From positions 1 to 6,238 of the forward strand of contig DAOVFE010000112.1 in NCBI GenBank assembly GCA_030673085.1: DNA of 6,238 nucleotides, in the 5' to 3' direction. Source of the DNA: Anaerolineales bacterium. GTDB taxonomy: Bacteria; Chloroflexota; Anaerolineae; Anaerolineales; E44-bin32. The notes under the pieces were generated by a model. It did not search any database. It saw only the letters and a program-made list of their open reading frames with translations, and was not told the origin of the DNA. The position numbers were made by a program, and so were the translations under genes. Below are positions 5,803-6,238 of this stretch, in pieces (within the stretch, counting starts at the first letter, position 1; every line of letters starts with the position of its first letter).

Positions 5803-6238
5803 ATGACTGGGGAGAAGGACTATTACTCGCTGCTCGGTATACCCAGAAATGCAACGACCGAACAGATTCGGCGAGCTTATCGCGAAGCCGCTCTTCGACT
5901 GCATCCCGACACAAATATCGATGAGGGCGCAACAAATCTTTTCATCGAAGTCGGCAAGGCTTATTCCATCCTTAACGACCAAAAAACACGCGCAAAATAT
6001 GATCAGCAATTGGCAAAAACAGAATCCGATCGGATCAGACAAGCCGATTTCGTCTGTAAAGTCCAACAGAGCCGCGAATCACTAGTCCAGCTTGGTGAAC
6101 CACAGGTTCATTACATCCTGCTAGATATTCAAGCTTCCCAAACATTACCGGATGTTCGGCCACCGGTTAACCTTTGCATTGTTATCGATCGTTCGACTTC
6201 GATGCGAGGGCCTCGTTTGGACAAGGTTCGCAACGCTG
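5803..6238 (+). CDS. J-domain protein with a VWA domain (3' end outside the window)
   Basis: The frame is open from ATG 5803 to the window end: 145 codons, incomplete at the C-terminus. Residues about 5-70 form a J domain: DYYSLLGIPRNAT, helix II RRAYREAALRLHPD with the HPD triad at 34-36, then FIEVGKAYSILND and TRAKYD. HPD stimulates the ATPase of DnaK-type Hsp70, so the protein should recruit Hsp70. There is no glycine/phenylalanine-rich or zinc-finger region as in true DnaJ. Residues from about 90 run into a VWA domain: a hydrophobic strand ending VNLCIVID, then the metal-site motif D129-R-S131-T-S133-M. This is the DxSxS pattern that binds Mg2+ in protein-interaction VWA domains. AGAGGG (5791-5796) six bases upstream supports this ATG, and the only nearby in-frame alternative (GTG 5788) runs into a stop at 5797. 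It lies 18 bases after the phosphatase and is probably co-transcribed with it, as a possible target or effector of the kinase pair. Confidence 0.88.
   Translation, partial: MTGEKDYYSLLGIPRNATTEQIRRAYREAALRLHPDTNIDEGATNLFIEVGKAYSILNDQKTRAKYDQQLAKTESDRIRQADFVCKVQQSRESLVQLGEPQVHYILLDIQASQTLPDVRPPVNLCIVIDRSTSMRGPRLDKVRNA

Noticed and set aside
5632..6066. 144-codon minus-strand frame across the end of the phosphatase and start of the J-domain gene
   Set aside because: It lies opposite two well-supported genes with clear catalytic motifs. Its own translation shows no recognisable domain and is rich in Cys and Ile, as expected of a shadow frame.

Overview
The window (about half G+C) is dense bacterial DNA with six protein genes in three transcription units. 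No rRNA, tRNA, CRISPR array or insertion sequence is visible. The best guess for the source is a Chloroflexota bacterium of the Anaerolineae kind. This rests on the style of the proteins: a cytosolic Ser/Thr kinase with an 'FRD' catalytic loop fused to a PQQ-type propeller, a J-domain/VWA protein, a type 2 IPP isomerase, and a prenyltransferase with a DDILGIWG motif. It is an inference without database support.

Left part. Positions 1-301 hold no credible gene, only weak hairpins. An acyl carrier protein gene (302-538, minus strand, GTG start) is divergent from a two-gene isoprenoid operon on the plus strand: type 2 isopentenyl-diphosphate isomerase (662-1693) and a trans-polyprenyl diphosphate synthase (1693-2715). 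The two operon genes overlap by one base (TAATG). The isomerase supplies DMAPP from IPP, and the synthase condenses the two into a longer prenyl diphosphate, probably C20. The 123-bp divergent spacer carries interleaved, opposing promoters with a perfect 6-1-6 palindrome between them. It also holds an 11-codon open frame with a good Shine-Dalgarno, whose stop overlaps the start of the isomerase gene, which has no Shine-Dalgarno of its own.

Right part. After a 244-bp spacer with an extended -10 promoter comes a tightly packed operon. It encodes a soluble Ser/Thr kinase with a C-terminal eight-blade PQQ-like propeller (2960-4840), a PP2C phosphatase (4861-5784), and a protein that begins with a J domain followed by a VWA domain and is cut by the window end (5803-6238). 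A kinase, its opposing phosphatase and a J-domain/VWA protein in one transcript look like a self-contained phospho-signalling module. It recalls the kinase/PP2C/VWA (TerY-P) triads linked to stress response, but with a built-in cytosolic propeller and a chaperone-recruiting domain. This module is the most interesting item in the window.
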